Shown: positions 39,966 to 49,998, counted from the first letter of the stretch. The stretch: 64,000 nt of DNA from Ureibacillus yapensis (GCF_003515775.1 NZ_QWEI01000001.1:476106-540105); one strand, 5' to 3'. Numbers and translations: made by a program. The notes: generated from the sequence alone by a model not told the origin.

Positions 39966-40688
39966 TTACGATACTATTTCATCATTAATGGTTGGCATGT
40001 TGATTAAATTTCGTTCTTCCAGCGTGACAACGATTCGATCATTTAATAATTGGTCAAATACGCCTCCCGTTATTTTCAGCGAAGAAACAAGCGTTTCCGA
40101 ATTACCGACAGCTTCAATTACGAAAGGTGCAGGATATTGCTTGCCATCCACTGTTATAACTGGGCCATTGCACCTGATATAGGAATTTGATTTGAGTCGG
40201 TGTCCATTAATGGAAATGGCTTCTGCTCCGGATATTTTCAATTCATTGATAACCGACAACACATGGAATTCATGCACAATATAATCATTTGGATTCGTAG
40301 AGTTCGGATTATATTCGTTGTCTTTTAGCGTTACCCGAATTCCTTCCCCCTGTGCAGGTAAATACCCGAGCACTAATCGCAATCTTTCTGCTTCTTCGAT
40401 TAAATGCTCATACTCTTCTTCATTTTCCGCAAACGTTTTTTCGTATTCTCTCATTTTGTTTTGCAAGGAATAGTATTCTTCCGCCAATTCTTTATTTCTT
40501 TCCTGCTGCTCAATCAATTCTTCACGATAAGAGTCTTCTTGATTCCAATAAGGATCCGTTGCTTTTTGTTGATTTTGCGTGAGTTTAAAAGAATAGCCAA
40601 TCATAAATCCTGTAGCGATGCATACAATGAGTATGATGAGCTGCTTTCTTTTAAATTTGCCGCTTTTAAGGTGAAGTGGCTTCTTCAT
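39966..40688 (-). CDS. ylxW: YlxW, DUF881 family protein
   Basis: A 240-residue paralogue of ylxX with an N-terminal membrane helix (about 15-33), a glutamate-rich coiled coil (about 50-105), and a DUF881 domain (PAQGEGIRVTLKD, AEAISINGHRLKSNSYIRC). The ATG lies 23 bases inside the end of divIB in another frame, with GAGGAAG about 9 bases upstream, so it is probably coupled to divIB translation. Confidence 0.9.
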   Translation of the reverse strand: MKKPLHLKSGKFKRKQLIILIVCIATGFMIGYSFKLTQNQQKATDPYWNQEDSYREELIEQQERNKELAEEYYSLQNKMREYEKTFAENEEEYEHLIEEAERLRLVLGYLPAQGEGIRVTLKDNEYNPNSTNPNDYIVHEFHVLSVINELKISGAEAISINGHRLKSNSYIRCNGPVITVDGKQYPAPFVIEAVGNSETLVSSLKITGGVFDQLLNDRIVVTLEERNLINMPTINDEIVS

Positions 40689-41505
40689 CAGTTATCACTT
40701 CCTCTTCTCCCTCACCGGATTCTTCTTTATTCGAATCATTGCTGAATGGGGCATATTCATCTTCATAAGATTTGTAATATGACCCAACCTCAATATCGAT
40801 AATGCCTTTCTGATTGGTCCCATCGTTTTCGATTTGCGCGACAATCGATGGGTAATAATTCAGTTTGTCAGCCAATGATGTTACTTCCGCCCGAACTTCA
40901 TAGCCATCATTCATAAATAGAGTGATAGAGAAAGGATTCGAATTGGAAGGGGTGGAATTAATTTGTGAAATCATCGATAAAACATTTTTATCAAGTTTTC
41001 CGAGTTCTTTTAATAACCGTCTTCTAACCTTTTCATCTTCAAAATTCAAAAACAAGGGTGCATCAATCGGCTTCAGTTTGCTGGATTCTTTAAAAACATC
41101 GCCATTTGCCAACAGCGGATAAAGTTTTTGGTCAAGAGAAAGGTAAGCAACCGTTTCCCATTCATCCACTTCAATTTGCACAGTCGTCAGCCACTTTCTT
41201 TTAACCTGCACATCTTTTATCCAATAGTCTTTACCGATTGTGTCCTCAATGTCATTTGCTTTAAAACCCCAAATCGAATCGCCGGTTTGCAAGCCCGATT
41301 GCTTTTCATATGCTTCAGCACCCACCAAGTCGGCGCCGTTTACTTCAACTTTACTGATTTTGCTATAGGGAGATTGAAAGTAAAGGAGTAAAAATAAGGT
41401 TATTAAAAAAATCAGCAGGAGGAAAATAAATTTGAAATTTGTTCGCTTTCTTCGTTTTTCTCGCAGGGTTGGTATACGCTCTTCAATATCGATTACTTTA
41501 TCCAT
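40666..41505 (-). CDS. divIB: Division protein DivIB (FtsQ homologue)
   Basis: A bitopic protein that joins FtsL and DivIC in the divisome and links to PBP2B. The 279-residue protein has a basic cytoplasmic tail, a membrane helix (about 25-45), and a POTRA domain (about 50-120, ISKVEVNGADLVGAEAYEKQSGL), then the beta domain and an acidic tail. It starts behind AGGAGG. In B. subtilis murG and murB lie directly upstream; here there is only repeat DNA. Confidence 0.95.
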   Translation of the reverse strand: MDKVIDIEERIPTLREKRRKRTNFKFIFLLLIFLITLFLLLYFQSPYSKISKVEVNGADLVGAEAYEKQSGLQTGDSIWGFKANDIEDTIGKDYWIKDVQVKRKWLTTVQIEVDEWETVAYLSLDQKLYPLLANGDVFKESSKLKPIDAPLFLNFEDEKVRRRLLKELGKLDKNVLSMISQINSTPSNSNPFSITLFMNDGYEVRAEVTSLADKLNYYPSIVAQIENDGTNQKGIIDIEVGSYYKSYEDEYAPFSNDSNKEESGEGEEEVITDEEATSP

Positions 41506-41526
41506 AATTTCTACTCCTCCTTTCTA

Positions 41527-41702
41527 TTAAAAGCGCAGGCGCCCTGCTTAGCCCCGCGTCGACGAAAGCGCAACGTCGTGTTGCATCGTCGACATGACTC
41601 ACTTCGTGTGAGCCCCATGCGCTGGAGCCTCCGATACAAAGGCGCTTTTTGCCTTTGTCTGAGGAGGCGAAGCGACTCGAGGGGCTGGGCGCCGGAGCTA
41701 GA
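41527..41702 (+). repeat. Dispersed structured repeat, family A copy 5
   Basis: Close kin of the copy at 3229-3408, with AAAAGCGCAGGCGCCCTG at one end and GGGGCTGGGCGCCGGAGC at the other. Hairpins: GTCGACG/CGTCGAC with inner CAAC/GTTG, CTCAC/GTGAG, and CAAAGGC/GCCTTTG. Paired positions differ from copy 1 in a compensating way. Confidence 0.8.
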
Positions 41703-41709
41703 CAACATT

Positions 41710-41780
41710 AATTGCGCAGGCGGCTCGTCCAGCCCCACGTCGACGAAAACACATCGTCTGCATTCTCGCCGACATAGTTG
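41710..41780 (+). repeat. Dispersed repeat, family A copy 6 (partial)
   Basis: A fragment starting GCGCAGGCGGCTCGTCCAGCCCC and GTCGACGAAAAC with only the left half of the element. It resembles the starts of the partial copies near 33.8 and 34.0 kb. With copy 5 it fills the gap between divIB and the SEDS gene. Confidence 0.6.
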
Positions 41781-41840
41781 CCTACTGCTATACTTCAAGA
41801 ATTAACATTTTCATAGATTCATTCAACTTACTGTTAACTG

Positions 41841-42926
41841 CTACGTGGGATCCTTTCGGTTTGCAAAGCTAATGATAATGGCAACTACAAACCAAATAAT
41901 CATCAGTGATGTTCCGCCATAGCTGATAAACGGCAGTGTAACGCCCGTTACCGGAATCAGGCCGATCACCACTCCAATATTCAAGGCGGCCTGAAATCCA
42001 ACCATCCCTACAAGGGCCGATATGGCATAAAAGTCGGCACTCTTTAATGATTGGATTGCCAGTCCACATCCAGCATAAATAAACAAACCAAACAATCCCA
42101 ATACAACACAGCCACCCAAAAATCCGATTTCCTCCAAAATAATGGAGAAAATAAAATCATTTTGAGGCTCTGGCAAATATAAAAACTTTTGGCGGCTTGC
42201 CTGAAAACCATGGCCCAGCAAACCGGCGGGACCAATGGCTAATTGGGACTGAACTGCCTGGAACCCGCTAACCAGGGGATCTGCCCAAGGATTGATAAAA
42301 GCCTCAATCCGTTTCAACCGATATGGAGCAGACGCGATTAATCCTACCAACCCCATAATTCCCAACAGAATGAACCCGACATACAACTTTATCGGATATC
42401 TTGCAATAAAGAGCAATAAAAAAGAAGAGACCACCAGAATAAAAACGGAGCCAAAATCCGGCTGCATCATAATTAAAGCGCTGGGAAGAATGATAATAAG
42501 AAAATGCTTTATTTGAACAACCCGCTCATCTTTTTTTACTTTGCTAAGCAAAAAGCTTAAATACATTAGAGTTGTAATTTTCACCAATTCTGCCGGCTGA
42601 ATCGTCAATGGACCAAGACCAATCCAGCTTCTGGAGCCATTTCGCCATATGCCGATGCCCGGTATCAATACGAGGATCAATAGAACCAATGAAAAAACGT
42701 AAAGTAGAGTCCAAGTCTTTTCCTGAGTGAAAAACGGCGTATTTGTCACGAACAAAAAGACGAGGATAGCGAGAACCAAGTAAATACTTTGCTTCATATA
42801 GAACGGCAACTGGCCTTCGTAATGAATGGAACTCCAATATGTACCCGCAGAAAAAATGAAGATTACCCCGATTATGGACAAGATCAACGCAGAACCAATG
42901 AATAGCCTTTTATAAGTAAACTTCAG
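41841..42926 (-). CDS. spoVE: SEDS family peptidoglycan polymerase (SpoVE/FtsW type)
   Basis: A polytopic membrane glycan polymerase that works with a class B PBP. About ten hydrophobic segments are seen, with NGSRSWIGLGPLTIQPAELVK, MQPDFGS, YLPEPQNDFIFSIILEE and PVTGVTLPFISYGGTS, the SEDS signatures. The first in-frame ATG/GTG/TTG is a TTG at 42887, inside the first helix and without a ribosome binding site. A CTG at 42926, 8 bases after AAAGGA, restores the family N-terminus (KFTYKRLFIGS...), so I place the start there. Its position after murD matches spoVE; ftsW function is possible. Confidence 0.88.
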   Translation of the reverse strand: MKFTYKRLFIGSALILSIIGVIFIFSAGTYWSSIHYEGQLPFYMKQSIYLVLAILVFLFVTNTPFFTQEKTWTLLYVFSLVLLILVLIPGIGIWRNGSRSWIGLGPLTIQPAELVKITTLMYLSFLLSKVKKDERVVQIKHFLIIILPSALIMMQPDFGSVFILVVSSFLLLFIARYPIKLYVGFILLGIMGLVGLIASAPYRLKRIEAFINPWADPLVSGFQAVQSQLAIGPAGLLGHGFQASRQKFLYLPEPQNDFIFSIILEEIGFLGGCVVLGLFGLFIYAGCGLAIQSLKSADFYAISALVGMVGFQAALNIGVVIGLIPVTGVTLPFISYGGTSLMIIWFVVAIIISFANRKDPT

Positions 42927-43029
42927 CTAAGGCATCCTTTCCTATTCTCATGATTACGTTCTGTTTTTTTACAAATCCGTGCTCGGAGAATTTGCTCCAA
43001 GCACAGAGGTTATACCGTTATCATCGTTT

Positions 43030-44379
43030 TTACAATTTCATTACCGCTTCAATAAATAAATCCCCGCGTATTTCAAAACTTTTGTATTGATCCCAGCTTG
43101 CACAAGCCGGTGACAATAAGACAACTTCACCGCTCTTTGAAATACGGGCGGCCTGCAAAACAGCATCCTCAACATCCTGCGCCAACACAACTTCCTCTAC
43201 ACCGCAAGATTTTGCAAATTCAAGAAATCGTTCGCCCGTTTGTCCAAAGGCGACAACACCTCTTACATTTTTCATCGATAGACGCAATTCTTCAAATGAA
43301 TGACCACGATCCAACCCTCCTGCGATTAAAACCGTCGGCTGTGTAAAGGCATCCAAAGCCACTTTTGTTGCAAGGCAATTGGTTGCTTTGGAGTCATTGT
43401 AAAATTTGCGCCCGTTCCATTCCCTTACAAATTGCGTACGGTGGCGTACCCCGGTAAAGGTGCATAAAACTTGCTCGAGGGCATTTTTATCACAGCCATA
43501 TAAAATGCAGGCGGCAAGGGATGCCAAAATATTTTCCAGGTTATGTTTTCCCGGCAACGCAATAATTTTACGTTCAATAAACGGTTCGCCTTGCCAATAA
43601 ATCGTTGCAGCATCCGCACTGATTCCTTCGTTTGTACGGCCGTCTGAATAGAACGGTACTTTTCTAGCTTTTGATTTTGAAGCAAGTTCTTTTACAACGT
43701 CCTGGCCTGCATTATAAATCAGCCAGTCGTTTTCATCCTGGTTTTTCGTAATGGCAAACTTTGCTTTTGCATATTCCTCGAAAGTTCCATGATAATCCAA
43801 ATGAGCATCAAATAAATTGGTCAAGATGGCGATTTTGGGTTTGAACGCAACTGTACCCATCAACTGGAAAGAAGAAAGTTCCGTTACGATTACATTGTCT
43901 TCCGCAGCTTCACGGGCAACTCCACAGGCAACGGTTCCAATATTCCCGGCGATTAAAGGGTTGCGATTGCCTCGCTGTAACATTTCGAAGAGTAAAGTAG
44001 TCGTTGTCGTTTTGCCATTTGTACCCGTGATTCCGATAATCGGCGCTTCACTTATTAAATAGGCGAGTTCCACTTCCGTAATAACAGGGATGCCGCGTCC
44101 AATGGCATCTTCAATAATTGGATTGTTATAAGGAATACCAGGGTTTTTAACAATTAATACGAATCCTTCATCCAGCAAGTCTTCTGGATGTCTGCCGCAA
44201 ATAACGGTAATTCCTTTTTCCAATAGCCCTTGTGCCTGAGGATTTTCATCAAAGGGTTTTGAATCGTTGACAGTTACAAAAGCGCCCAATTCATGCAATA
44301 ATTCGGCTGCTGCGACGCCACTTTTCGCCAACCCCAGCACCAACACTTTTTTATGTTGCAATTTTGTATATTGAATCAT
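43030..44379 (-). CDS. murD: UDP-N-acetylmuramoyl-L-alanine--D-glutamate ligase
   Basis: Adds D-glutamate in the cytoplasmic steps of peptidoglycan precursor synthesis. The 449-residue protein (start MIQYTKLQHKKVLVLGLAKSG) has the ATP loop GITGTNGKTTTTTL, the central LSSFQL motif and the C-terminal segment FYNDSKATN. The start at 44379 overlaps the mraY stop by 4 bases; 28 in-frame codons upstream lie in mraY and are rejected. Confidence 0.96.
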   Translation of the reverse strand: MIQYTKLQHKKVLVLGLAKSGVAAAELLHELGAFVTVNDSKPFDENPQAQGLLEKGITVICGRHPEDLLDEGFVLIVKNPGIPYNNPIIEDAIGRGIPVITEVELAYLISEAPIIGITGTNGKTTTTTLLFEMLQRGNRNPLIAGNIGTVACGVAREAAEDNVIVTELSSFQLMGTVAFKPKIAILTNLFDAHLDYHGTFEEYAKAKFAITKNQDENDWLIYNAGQDVVKELASKSKARKVPFYSDGRTNEGISADAATIYWQGEPFIERKIIALPGKHNLENILASLAACILYGCDKNALEQVLCTFTGVRHRTQFVREWNGRKFYNDSKATNCLATKVALDAFTQPTVLIAGGLDRGHSFEELRLSMKNVRGVVAFGQTGERFLEFAKSCGVEEVVLAQDVEDAVLQAARISKSGEVVLLSPACASWDQYKSFEIRGDLFIEAVMKL

Positions 44380-45350
44380 ATTAATGCCTCCGTTACGACT
44401 GCGATTAAAGCAACAACCAATGCTGTTGACCAAAAGACGCCCACCACTTTGCGTTCGGACCATCCACTTAATTCAAAATGGTGGTGAATGGGACTCATTT
44501 TAAAGATTCGTTTTCCTCTTAATTTGAAGCTGGCCACTTGTAAAATAACTGAAAGTGTTTCCACTACAAATACTAAGCCAATCAAGAGTAAAAGCAGTTC
44601 CTCTTTTACCAGAACCGAGACTAAAGCAAGCGCCCCTCCCAATGCAAGGGAACCGGTATCACCCATAAACACCTTTGCTGGGTTCGCATTAAAAATTAAA
44701 AAGCCTAATAGCGCACCCGTTACCGCAAATGTAAATAACGCAACATCCGCTTGCTCATTATATAGCGCAAGGACACCAAATGCGGAAAACGCAATGGATG
44801 CCGTGCCTGCAACCAATCCATCCAGACCATCCGTTAAATTGACTGCATTGGAGAAGCCGACCAACCAGAAAATTAAAAAGCCTACATAAAAAATTCCCAA
44901 ATCAATCGACCAATCCGTAAACGGAATGCCAATTGACGTATCAAATGATCCCAGTCTCAACAATAGGAAAGCTGCAACCGAAATGATAATTTGGCCAATT
45001 AATTTTTGCAGGGATGTTAACCCCAAATTGCGTTTAAAAATGACTTTAATGCCGTCATCCAAAAATCCGATTAAGCCAAAACCTGCTAAAACAAGGATGA
45101 TGACCACCGATTGAGTCGTAAAGATGCCAAACATATTTCCAACAATCACTGTCGTAGCGATAATCGAGATTAAGAATATGATTCCCCCCATAGTAGGAGT
45201 TCCAGCCTTTTTCATATGGGATTGCGGGCCTTCTTCCCGGATACTCTGTCCAAATTTTAATCGGCGCAGCATGGGAATCAATATAGGCGCCAGAACCACG
45301 GAAACGATAAATGAAATCGCTAGTATGGTTATTGTTGTTGTGATTGTCAT
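44376..45350 (-). CDS. mraY: Phospho-N-acetylmuramoyl-pentapeptide-transferase
   Basis: A membrane enzyme that makes lipid I from UDP-MurNAc-pentapeptide and undecaprenyl phosphate. The 324-residue protein has about ten membrane helices and the catalytic Asp and His motifs LIGFLDDGIKV, NLTDGLDGL, VFMGDTGSLALGG and SPIHHHFELSGW. It follows AAAGGAG. murE, which lies between spoVD and mraY in B. subtilis, is absent (63-base gap). Confidence 0.97.
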   Translation of the reverse strand: MTITTTITILAISFIVSVVLAPILIPMLRRLKFGQSIREEGPQSHMKKAGTPTMGGIIFLISIIATTVIVGNMFGIFTTQSVVIILVLAGFGLIGFLDDGIKVIFKRNLGLTSLQKLIGQIIISVAAFLLLRLGSFDTSIGIPFTDWSIDLGIFYVGFLIFWLVGFSNAVNLTDGLDGLVAGTASIAFSAFGVLALYNEQADVALFTFAVTGALLGFLIFNANPAKVFMGDTGSLALGGALALVSVLVKEELLLLLIGLVFVVETLSVILQVASFKLRGKRIFKMSPIHHHFELSGWSERKVVGVFWSTALVVALIAVVTEALI

Positions 45351-45413
45351 GTTAAATCTCCTTTAATTTCTCTTTCTTACTTCATATTTTCTATTCTAAC
45401 AATATCTTTGATG

Positions 45414-47339
45414 TTAATTGTTTTCTTCCAGATAAAGATGGATTGTACCATCATTAGAAATAATGTTTTCCGGTTCTGGTAATTGCGTTTTGACAGTTGT
45501 CCCTTTTCCGTGGAATTCCAGCTTGAAGGGGTATTGCAATTTCATAATTTCATCAACTGAAAAGCCGACAAGATTGGGTACTCGTTCGGTAATTGCGTCC
45601 CCCCAGCGATACTCTTTCTCCATCTGGCCTTCCCGATCCACTTCAATCCCAACAGTTGGCGCAACATCTTCTATAATTTGTCCGACGATCGGTGCGGCAA
45701 TTGTACTGCCGAAAACTGTTGCAGCCTTCGGATTATCGATGGCCACATATACTACGATTTCGGGATTATCGGCCGGAGCAAATCCGATAAATGATACGAT
45801 ATATTCGCCATCCTTATAGCGGCCATTAGCTACTTTCTGGGCTGTACCGGTTTTGCCGCCAATTCGCAATCCATCCCGAAAAGCAGCACGTCCCGAACCG
45901 TTGGCAACCACCGATTCCAATGCCGAACGTACCTTCGCGGATGTCTCCTCGCTAACGACAGTTCGTTTTAATGATGGCTGATTCTCAAGGATAGTATTGC
46001 CAGTTTCGGAATCAATTACTTTCGAAACAACATAGGGCGTAAATAATTTCCCGCCATTTACGGTAGCAGCCACCGCTTGGACCTGCTGGATCGGAGTCAC
46101 TGCAATTCCTTGCCCGAATGAAGTTGTTGCGTGTTCTACCGGTCCAAAAGCTTCTTCAGAAAACAGAATTCCTGATGCTTCACCCGCAATGTTGGAACCT
46201 GTACTTTCCCCAAAACCAAATTTTTTAATATATTCCATGAGCTTTTGGGAACCCACACGCTGGCCCATCTCGATAAAACCGGGGTTGCAAGAGTTTTCCA
46301 CGACTTCCAAAAAAGTCTCGCTTCCATGGCCCTCGCGTTTCCAGCATCTCAGCCTGGAATCTTCCACTATTGTGTAGCCTTTGTCATAAAAACGATCATT
46401 CTCTAAATTTACTACACCTTCTTCAAGTGCGGCGCTTAAAGTAATAATTTTAAATGTCGAGCCGGGTTCATAAGTCATCCAGACAGGTAAATTACGATTA
46501 TATATGGACTGATCAACATCTTCAAAATTTGCGGGATCGTATGTAGGATAAGATGACAAAGCCAATATTTCCCCAGTATTTACATTCATCGCCATTGCCA
46601 ACGCCTGGTCGGCATCATACTTTTTCATTGCTTGCGACAGTTCTCTTTCAACCACTTTCTGAACATCCAAATCGATTGTCAATTGAACTGTTGCCCCCTG
46701 GTCACCCTCTCGCCATTCATCATCAACATGGGGCAGGGAATTCCCTTTTGCGTCCGTAAAGAGCCGAATCGCGGCATCTTTTGAGGTTAAAACCTGATCG
46801 TATTGATATTCAATGCCCGCAAGGCCCTGCGTATCATAGCCTGTAAAGCCTATAAAACGCGATAATAATTGCCCAAAAGGATAATGCCGGACATAGTCTA
46901 CTCCACTATAAAGCCCGTCTATTTTAAGGCCTTGAATTTGCACGGCTTGTTCATACGAAATGTTTTTTGCTTCCGGTGCAAGTTTAACCAAATATGCGCG
47001 TGTGTTCATTTTTTCGTATAACTTTTGCGCATCGAGATTCAGCACCGAGGCAATCTGGTTTGCCGCTCCTTCAATATCATCGTTTTGTGCAGGCATAAAA
47101 TATAATGTAGGAGCTAATTTGTTGGTGACAAGAATTTCCCCATTTCGGTCAACAATTTCTCCTCTTTCAGATGCAAACGGAATTTCCCTATCCCAGTTTT
47201 GTTTCGCAAGTTCCGTAAGCTTGTCATGCTGGATGACTTGGACATAAAACAATCTAATGAGTACCGCTATTCCAAAAAGTATAAACCCGTAGATGATTAG
47301 CTTTAACCTTTTTTTTGAAATGGCTGAAATCCACTTCAT
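45414..47339 (-). CDS. spoVD: Sporulation-specific class B penicillin-binding protein SpoVD
   Basis: A transpeptidase for spore cortex peptidoglycan, partner of SpoVE. From the ATG at 47339 (a GTG four codons earlier overlaps the ribosome binding site) it is 641 residues: membrane helix (about 12-32), dimerisation domain (SERGEIVDRNG), transpeptidase domain with STFK, SCN and KTGT, and one C-terminal PASTA domain (about 580-640). A single PASTA, rather than two as in PbpB, and its position after pbpB support SpoVD. Confidence 0.94.
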   Translation of the reverse strand: MKWISAISKKRLKLIIYGFILFGIAVLIRLFYVQVIQHDKLTELAKQNWDREIPFASERGEIVDRNGEILVTNKLAPTLYFMPAQNDDIEGAANQIASVLNLDAQKLYEKMNTRAYLVKLAPEAKNISYEQAVQIQGLKIDGLYSGVDYVRHYPFGQLLSRFIGFTGYDTQGLAGIEYQYDQVLTSKDAAIRLFTDAKGNSLPHVDDEWREGDQGATVQLTIDLDVQKVVERELSQAMKKYDADQALAMAMNVNTGEILALSSYPTYDPANFEDVDQSIYNRNLPVWMTYEPGSTFKIITLSAALEEGVVNLENDRFYDKGYTIVEDSRLRCWKREGHGSETFLEVVENSCNPGFIEMGQRVGSQKLMEYIKKFGFGESTGSNIAGEASGILFSEEAFGPVEHATTSFGQGIAVTPIQQVQAVAATVNGGKLFTPYVVSKVIDSETGNTILENQPSLKRTVVSEETSAKVRSALESVVANGSGRAAFRDGLRIGGKTGTAQKVANGRYKDGEYIVSFIGFAPADNPEIVVYVAIDNPKAATVFGSTIAAPIVGQIIEDVAPTVGIEVDREGQMEKEYRWGDAITERVPNLVGFSVDEIMKLQYPFKLEFHGKGTTVKTQLPEPENIISNDGTIHLYLEENN

Positions 47340-47401
47340 AATATAATTCACACCTCGTTTTTAACAAAGTATGAATTTAAAACAACTTCTATTCGAAAGG
47401 T

Positions 47402-49630
47402 TTATGAATCTTGCGGCAGTTCTTCCCCATCTTCAGTCGTTTCTTCTATTGGAGCTGTACGATAGGACTCTTCCGGCGTCTTTAATTTCACCACGATTGG
47501 AGACCCCTCTCCAATGATTGTATCTTCGGAGACGCTTTGGCTTTCCACGAATCCTTCCCCTTCAATTTCAATCGACAGGCCAGACATCATTTTATATACA
47601 AGCATGTTCCGCAGCGACCAGTTTTTAAAGGAAGGAAGTGTAATGGCGCCATCCGTTTTCAAAAAGACTAAACTGCCTTTCGTCAGCGATATCCCTTTTT
47701 CCGGATATTGGGATGTAATATTGCCGCCCTCACCGATAATGATCGGTGTTACCCCTTCATTCATCAATTCGACTTGGACATTCTCTGCGTTTTTGCCGAC
47801 ATAATCTTTCATTGGTGTTGCTTGTACTTCTGCTACATCTTCCGGATTAATATTTAAATATTTCAAGCTATTTTGCATCACGGACGTAAATACTTCCGCC
47901 ACGGGTTGAGAACCAGGTTCAGTAGCTTCCAGCTTCGGCTGTTTTACCCCAACATAAACAATTAATTGTGGGTCTTCTGCCGGAGCCATCCCTAAAAAGG
48001 AATAGAAATAATTATTTTTATTGCCCGTTAAATATCTCCCTGAGCCGTCTGATCTCGGGATATAGGCCGTCCCTGTTTTACCTGCAACTTCGTATCCCTC
48101 GATTGCATATCTTTTCGCCGTTCCATTTTCCGATGTAATAGTGGAAGCCAATATTTCACTAACTTGTTTTGCAGTTTCTTTTGAAATCGGTGTACCTTTT
48201 GCTTTTGGTTCCTCATCCTGAATTACTTCCCCTGTACTAGAGTCTACTATTTTATCAATCACATAGGGCTGCATCATTTTTCCATCATTCGCAATAGCTG
48301 TCATCGCTTGCACAAGCTGGATTGGAGTTGTTGTCGACCCTTGTCCATAGGCAGTCGTTACATAGTTAATCGGGTATTTTGTTAATAAGGTTCCGGAGGC
48401 TTCGCCAGGCAGGTCAATTCCCGTTTTTTCCCCAAAACCAAACTTCTTGAAGTAATCTATCAGTTTATCATTCCCGATATCTTCAAGCATATGTGCAATG
48501 GCCGTATTCGATGAACGTTGGAAACCTTCCAAATAGGTAATGGGTCCCCACCCTACTTGGTTATGGTCGCGAATTGTATCACCAAGCAAAGTATATGCAC
48601 CGGATTGGAAGTAGGCGTTCGGATGCCAGTTTCCGGTTTCAATCGCAGTTGCCAACGTGAAAATCTTCATTGTGGAACCCGGTTCGATAACCGATTCTAT
48701 TACTTTATTGTTCCATGAATCTAGGCCTTCGCGCGTATCGGGATCAAATGTCGGTCGTTGGGACATTGCGAGGATTTCGCCGGTTTTTGGATCTGCCACA
48801 ACCGCAACCATTGATTCCGGATCATATTTTTTATAGGCATCTGACATTGCTTCTTCCAGGAAGTTTTGAATTGTTTTATCCAATGTTAGATAGATATTGC
48901 TGCCGTCTTTTGCGGGTTCTACCATCTTTTCGCTATTGGGAAGCAAATAGCCAAAAATGTCGCTTTCATATTGCATGGACCCGTCTTTGCCGGTAAGTTC
49001 TTCATTATACGTATATTCCAGTCCCATTTTGCCCACTGTTTTGAAATTGCCATCTTTTTGTTCTTCCTTTAAGGCAAAGCCGATTAAGTGGGATGCAAAC
49101 GGACCGTTCGGATAATAGCGTGTAGAGTCGCTTGCAAAGGTAATGCCCGGCAATTTTTCATTTTTTATCGCTGTCATTGTCTCGTGGCTTATACTTCGTC
49201 CACTTACGCCAAATTCGACTTGATACGGCGTTCTTCCATCGCTTAGTTTTTTCGTAAGAATCTTGTAAATCTCGGATTCTTCCATTGATATATAGTTTGC
49301 TAGTACGGATGCAGTCTCTTTTGGATCTACTACGTGTCTCGGTTTATTTTCATTTGTCGTTGCTTGTGGATTTACTACAGCAATTAATCGGTAGCTTAAA
49401 GTATCCTGAGCAATAACACTTCCATTTCGATCTAAAATCTGTCCACGTTCCGCCGAAAGCACCGCTTCTTTTTCATAGAGTGCCGCGGCTTTCGCTTCCA
49501 ATTGCTGCCCGTCCACTTCTCCCGTTGCCTGAATATAGAAAATACGGATGAATAATGCAAAAAAGAGCCCTCCATAAAGTACTAACATTAGAAAGGCTCC
49601 CCATTGGAATCGAAATTTCTGTTTTTTCAT
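47402..49630 (-). CDS. pbpB: Cell division penicillin-binding protein 2B
   Basis: The septal transpeptidase. The 742-residue protein has a membrane helix (about 12-32), the N-terminal pedestal (SAERGQILDRNG), a transpeptidase domain with STMK (319-322), SSN (373-375) and KTG (518-520), and two PASTA domains (about 610-725). Its ATG overlaps the ftsL stop by 4 bases, so the two divisome partners are translationally coupled. Confidence 0.96.
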   Translation of the reverse strand: MKKQKFRFQWGAFLMLVLYGGLFFALFIRIFYIQATGEVDGQQLEAKAAALYEKEAVLSAERGQILDRNGSVIAQDTLSYRLIAVVNPQATTNENKPRHVVDPKETASVLANYISMEESEIYKILTKKLSDGRTPYQVEFGVSGRSISHETMTAIKNEKLPGITFASDSTRYYPNGPFASHLIGFALKEEQKDGNFKTVGKMGLEYTYNEELTGKDGSMQYESDIFGYLLPNSEKMVEPAKDGSNIYLTLDKTIQNFLEEAMSDAYKKYDPESMVAVVADPKTGEILAMSQRPTFDPDTREGLDSWNNKVIESVIEPGSTMKIFTLATAIETGNWHPNAYFQSGAYTLLGDTIRDHNQVGWGPITYLEGFQRSSNTAIAHMLEDIGNDKLIDYFKKFGFGEKTGIDLPGEASGTLLTKYPINYVTTAYGQGSTTTPIQLVQAMTAIANDGKMMQPYVIDKIVDSSTGEVIQDEEPKAKGTPISKETAKQVSEILASTITSENGTAKRYAIEGYEVAGKTGTAYIPRSDGSGRYLTGNKNNYFYSFLGMAPAEDPQLIVYVGVKQPKLEATEPGSQPVAEVFTSVMQNSLKYLNINPEDVAEVQATPMKDYVGKNAENVQVELMNEGVTPIIIGEGGNITSQYPEKGISLTKGSLVFLKTDGAITLPSFKNWSLRNMLVYKMMSGLSIEIEGEGFVESQSVSEDTIIGEGSPIVVKLKTPEESYRTAPIEETTEDGEELPQDS

Positions 49631-49998
49631 TCTCCCGGCACTACCTTCACATTTTTCTCATTTAGTGTTAAACCGAGTGCTTTTGCTTTTTCCCAAATGC
49701 GTTCATAAGTGGACAACTCACTTACTTGAACTTTTAAATCTACATTTTGCTTTTCAATTTCCGCGATTTGTGATTCGATTTCTTGAATTTCATAACTTGT
49801 TTGCTGGATTGAACCTTGTTTATGTAGTACTGTAACTGCCAAAACAGCAACCATGACAACAAATGCCAAGTATATCATTTTTTCTTTTGCAGTAACAATG
49901 GATTTCTTCTTTTTGCTGCTCTGCTGTTTAAGGGGTGGTTGCTGTTGTGGTATGTCTGGGTTCTGAATATAAGAATTTTGCCTAACACGAACTGCCAT
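49627..49998 (-). CDS. ftsL: Cell division protein FtsL
   Basis: A small bitopic protein of the FtsL-DivIC-DivIB complex that activates septal synthesis. The 123-residue protein has a basic Gln/Lys-rich cytoplasmic tail (1-40), a membrane helix (about 42-60), and a leucine-zipper-like coiled coil (about 65-105). It abuts rsmH (stop at 49999) and overlaps pbpB. In B. subtilis FtsL is unstable and rate-limiting. Confidence 0.94.
   Translation of the reverse strand: MAVRVRQNSYIQNPDIPQQQPPLKQQSSKKKKSIVTAKEKMIYLAFVVMVAVLAVTVLHKQGSIQQTSYEIQEIESQIAEIEKQNVDLKVQVSELSTYERIWEKAKALGLTLNEKNVKVVPGE

Noticed and set aside
41511-41798. Minus-strand frame (95 codons) between divIB and the SEDS gene
   Set aside because: It is entirely within family A repeats, and its Arg/Cys-rich protein is what GC-rich hairpin DNA gives by chance.
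45414-49630. pbpB and spoVD as a recent tandem duplication
   Set aside because: Both are class B PBPs but differ in PASTA number, linker sequences and length, and the pair is ancestral in Bacillales.
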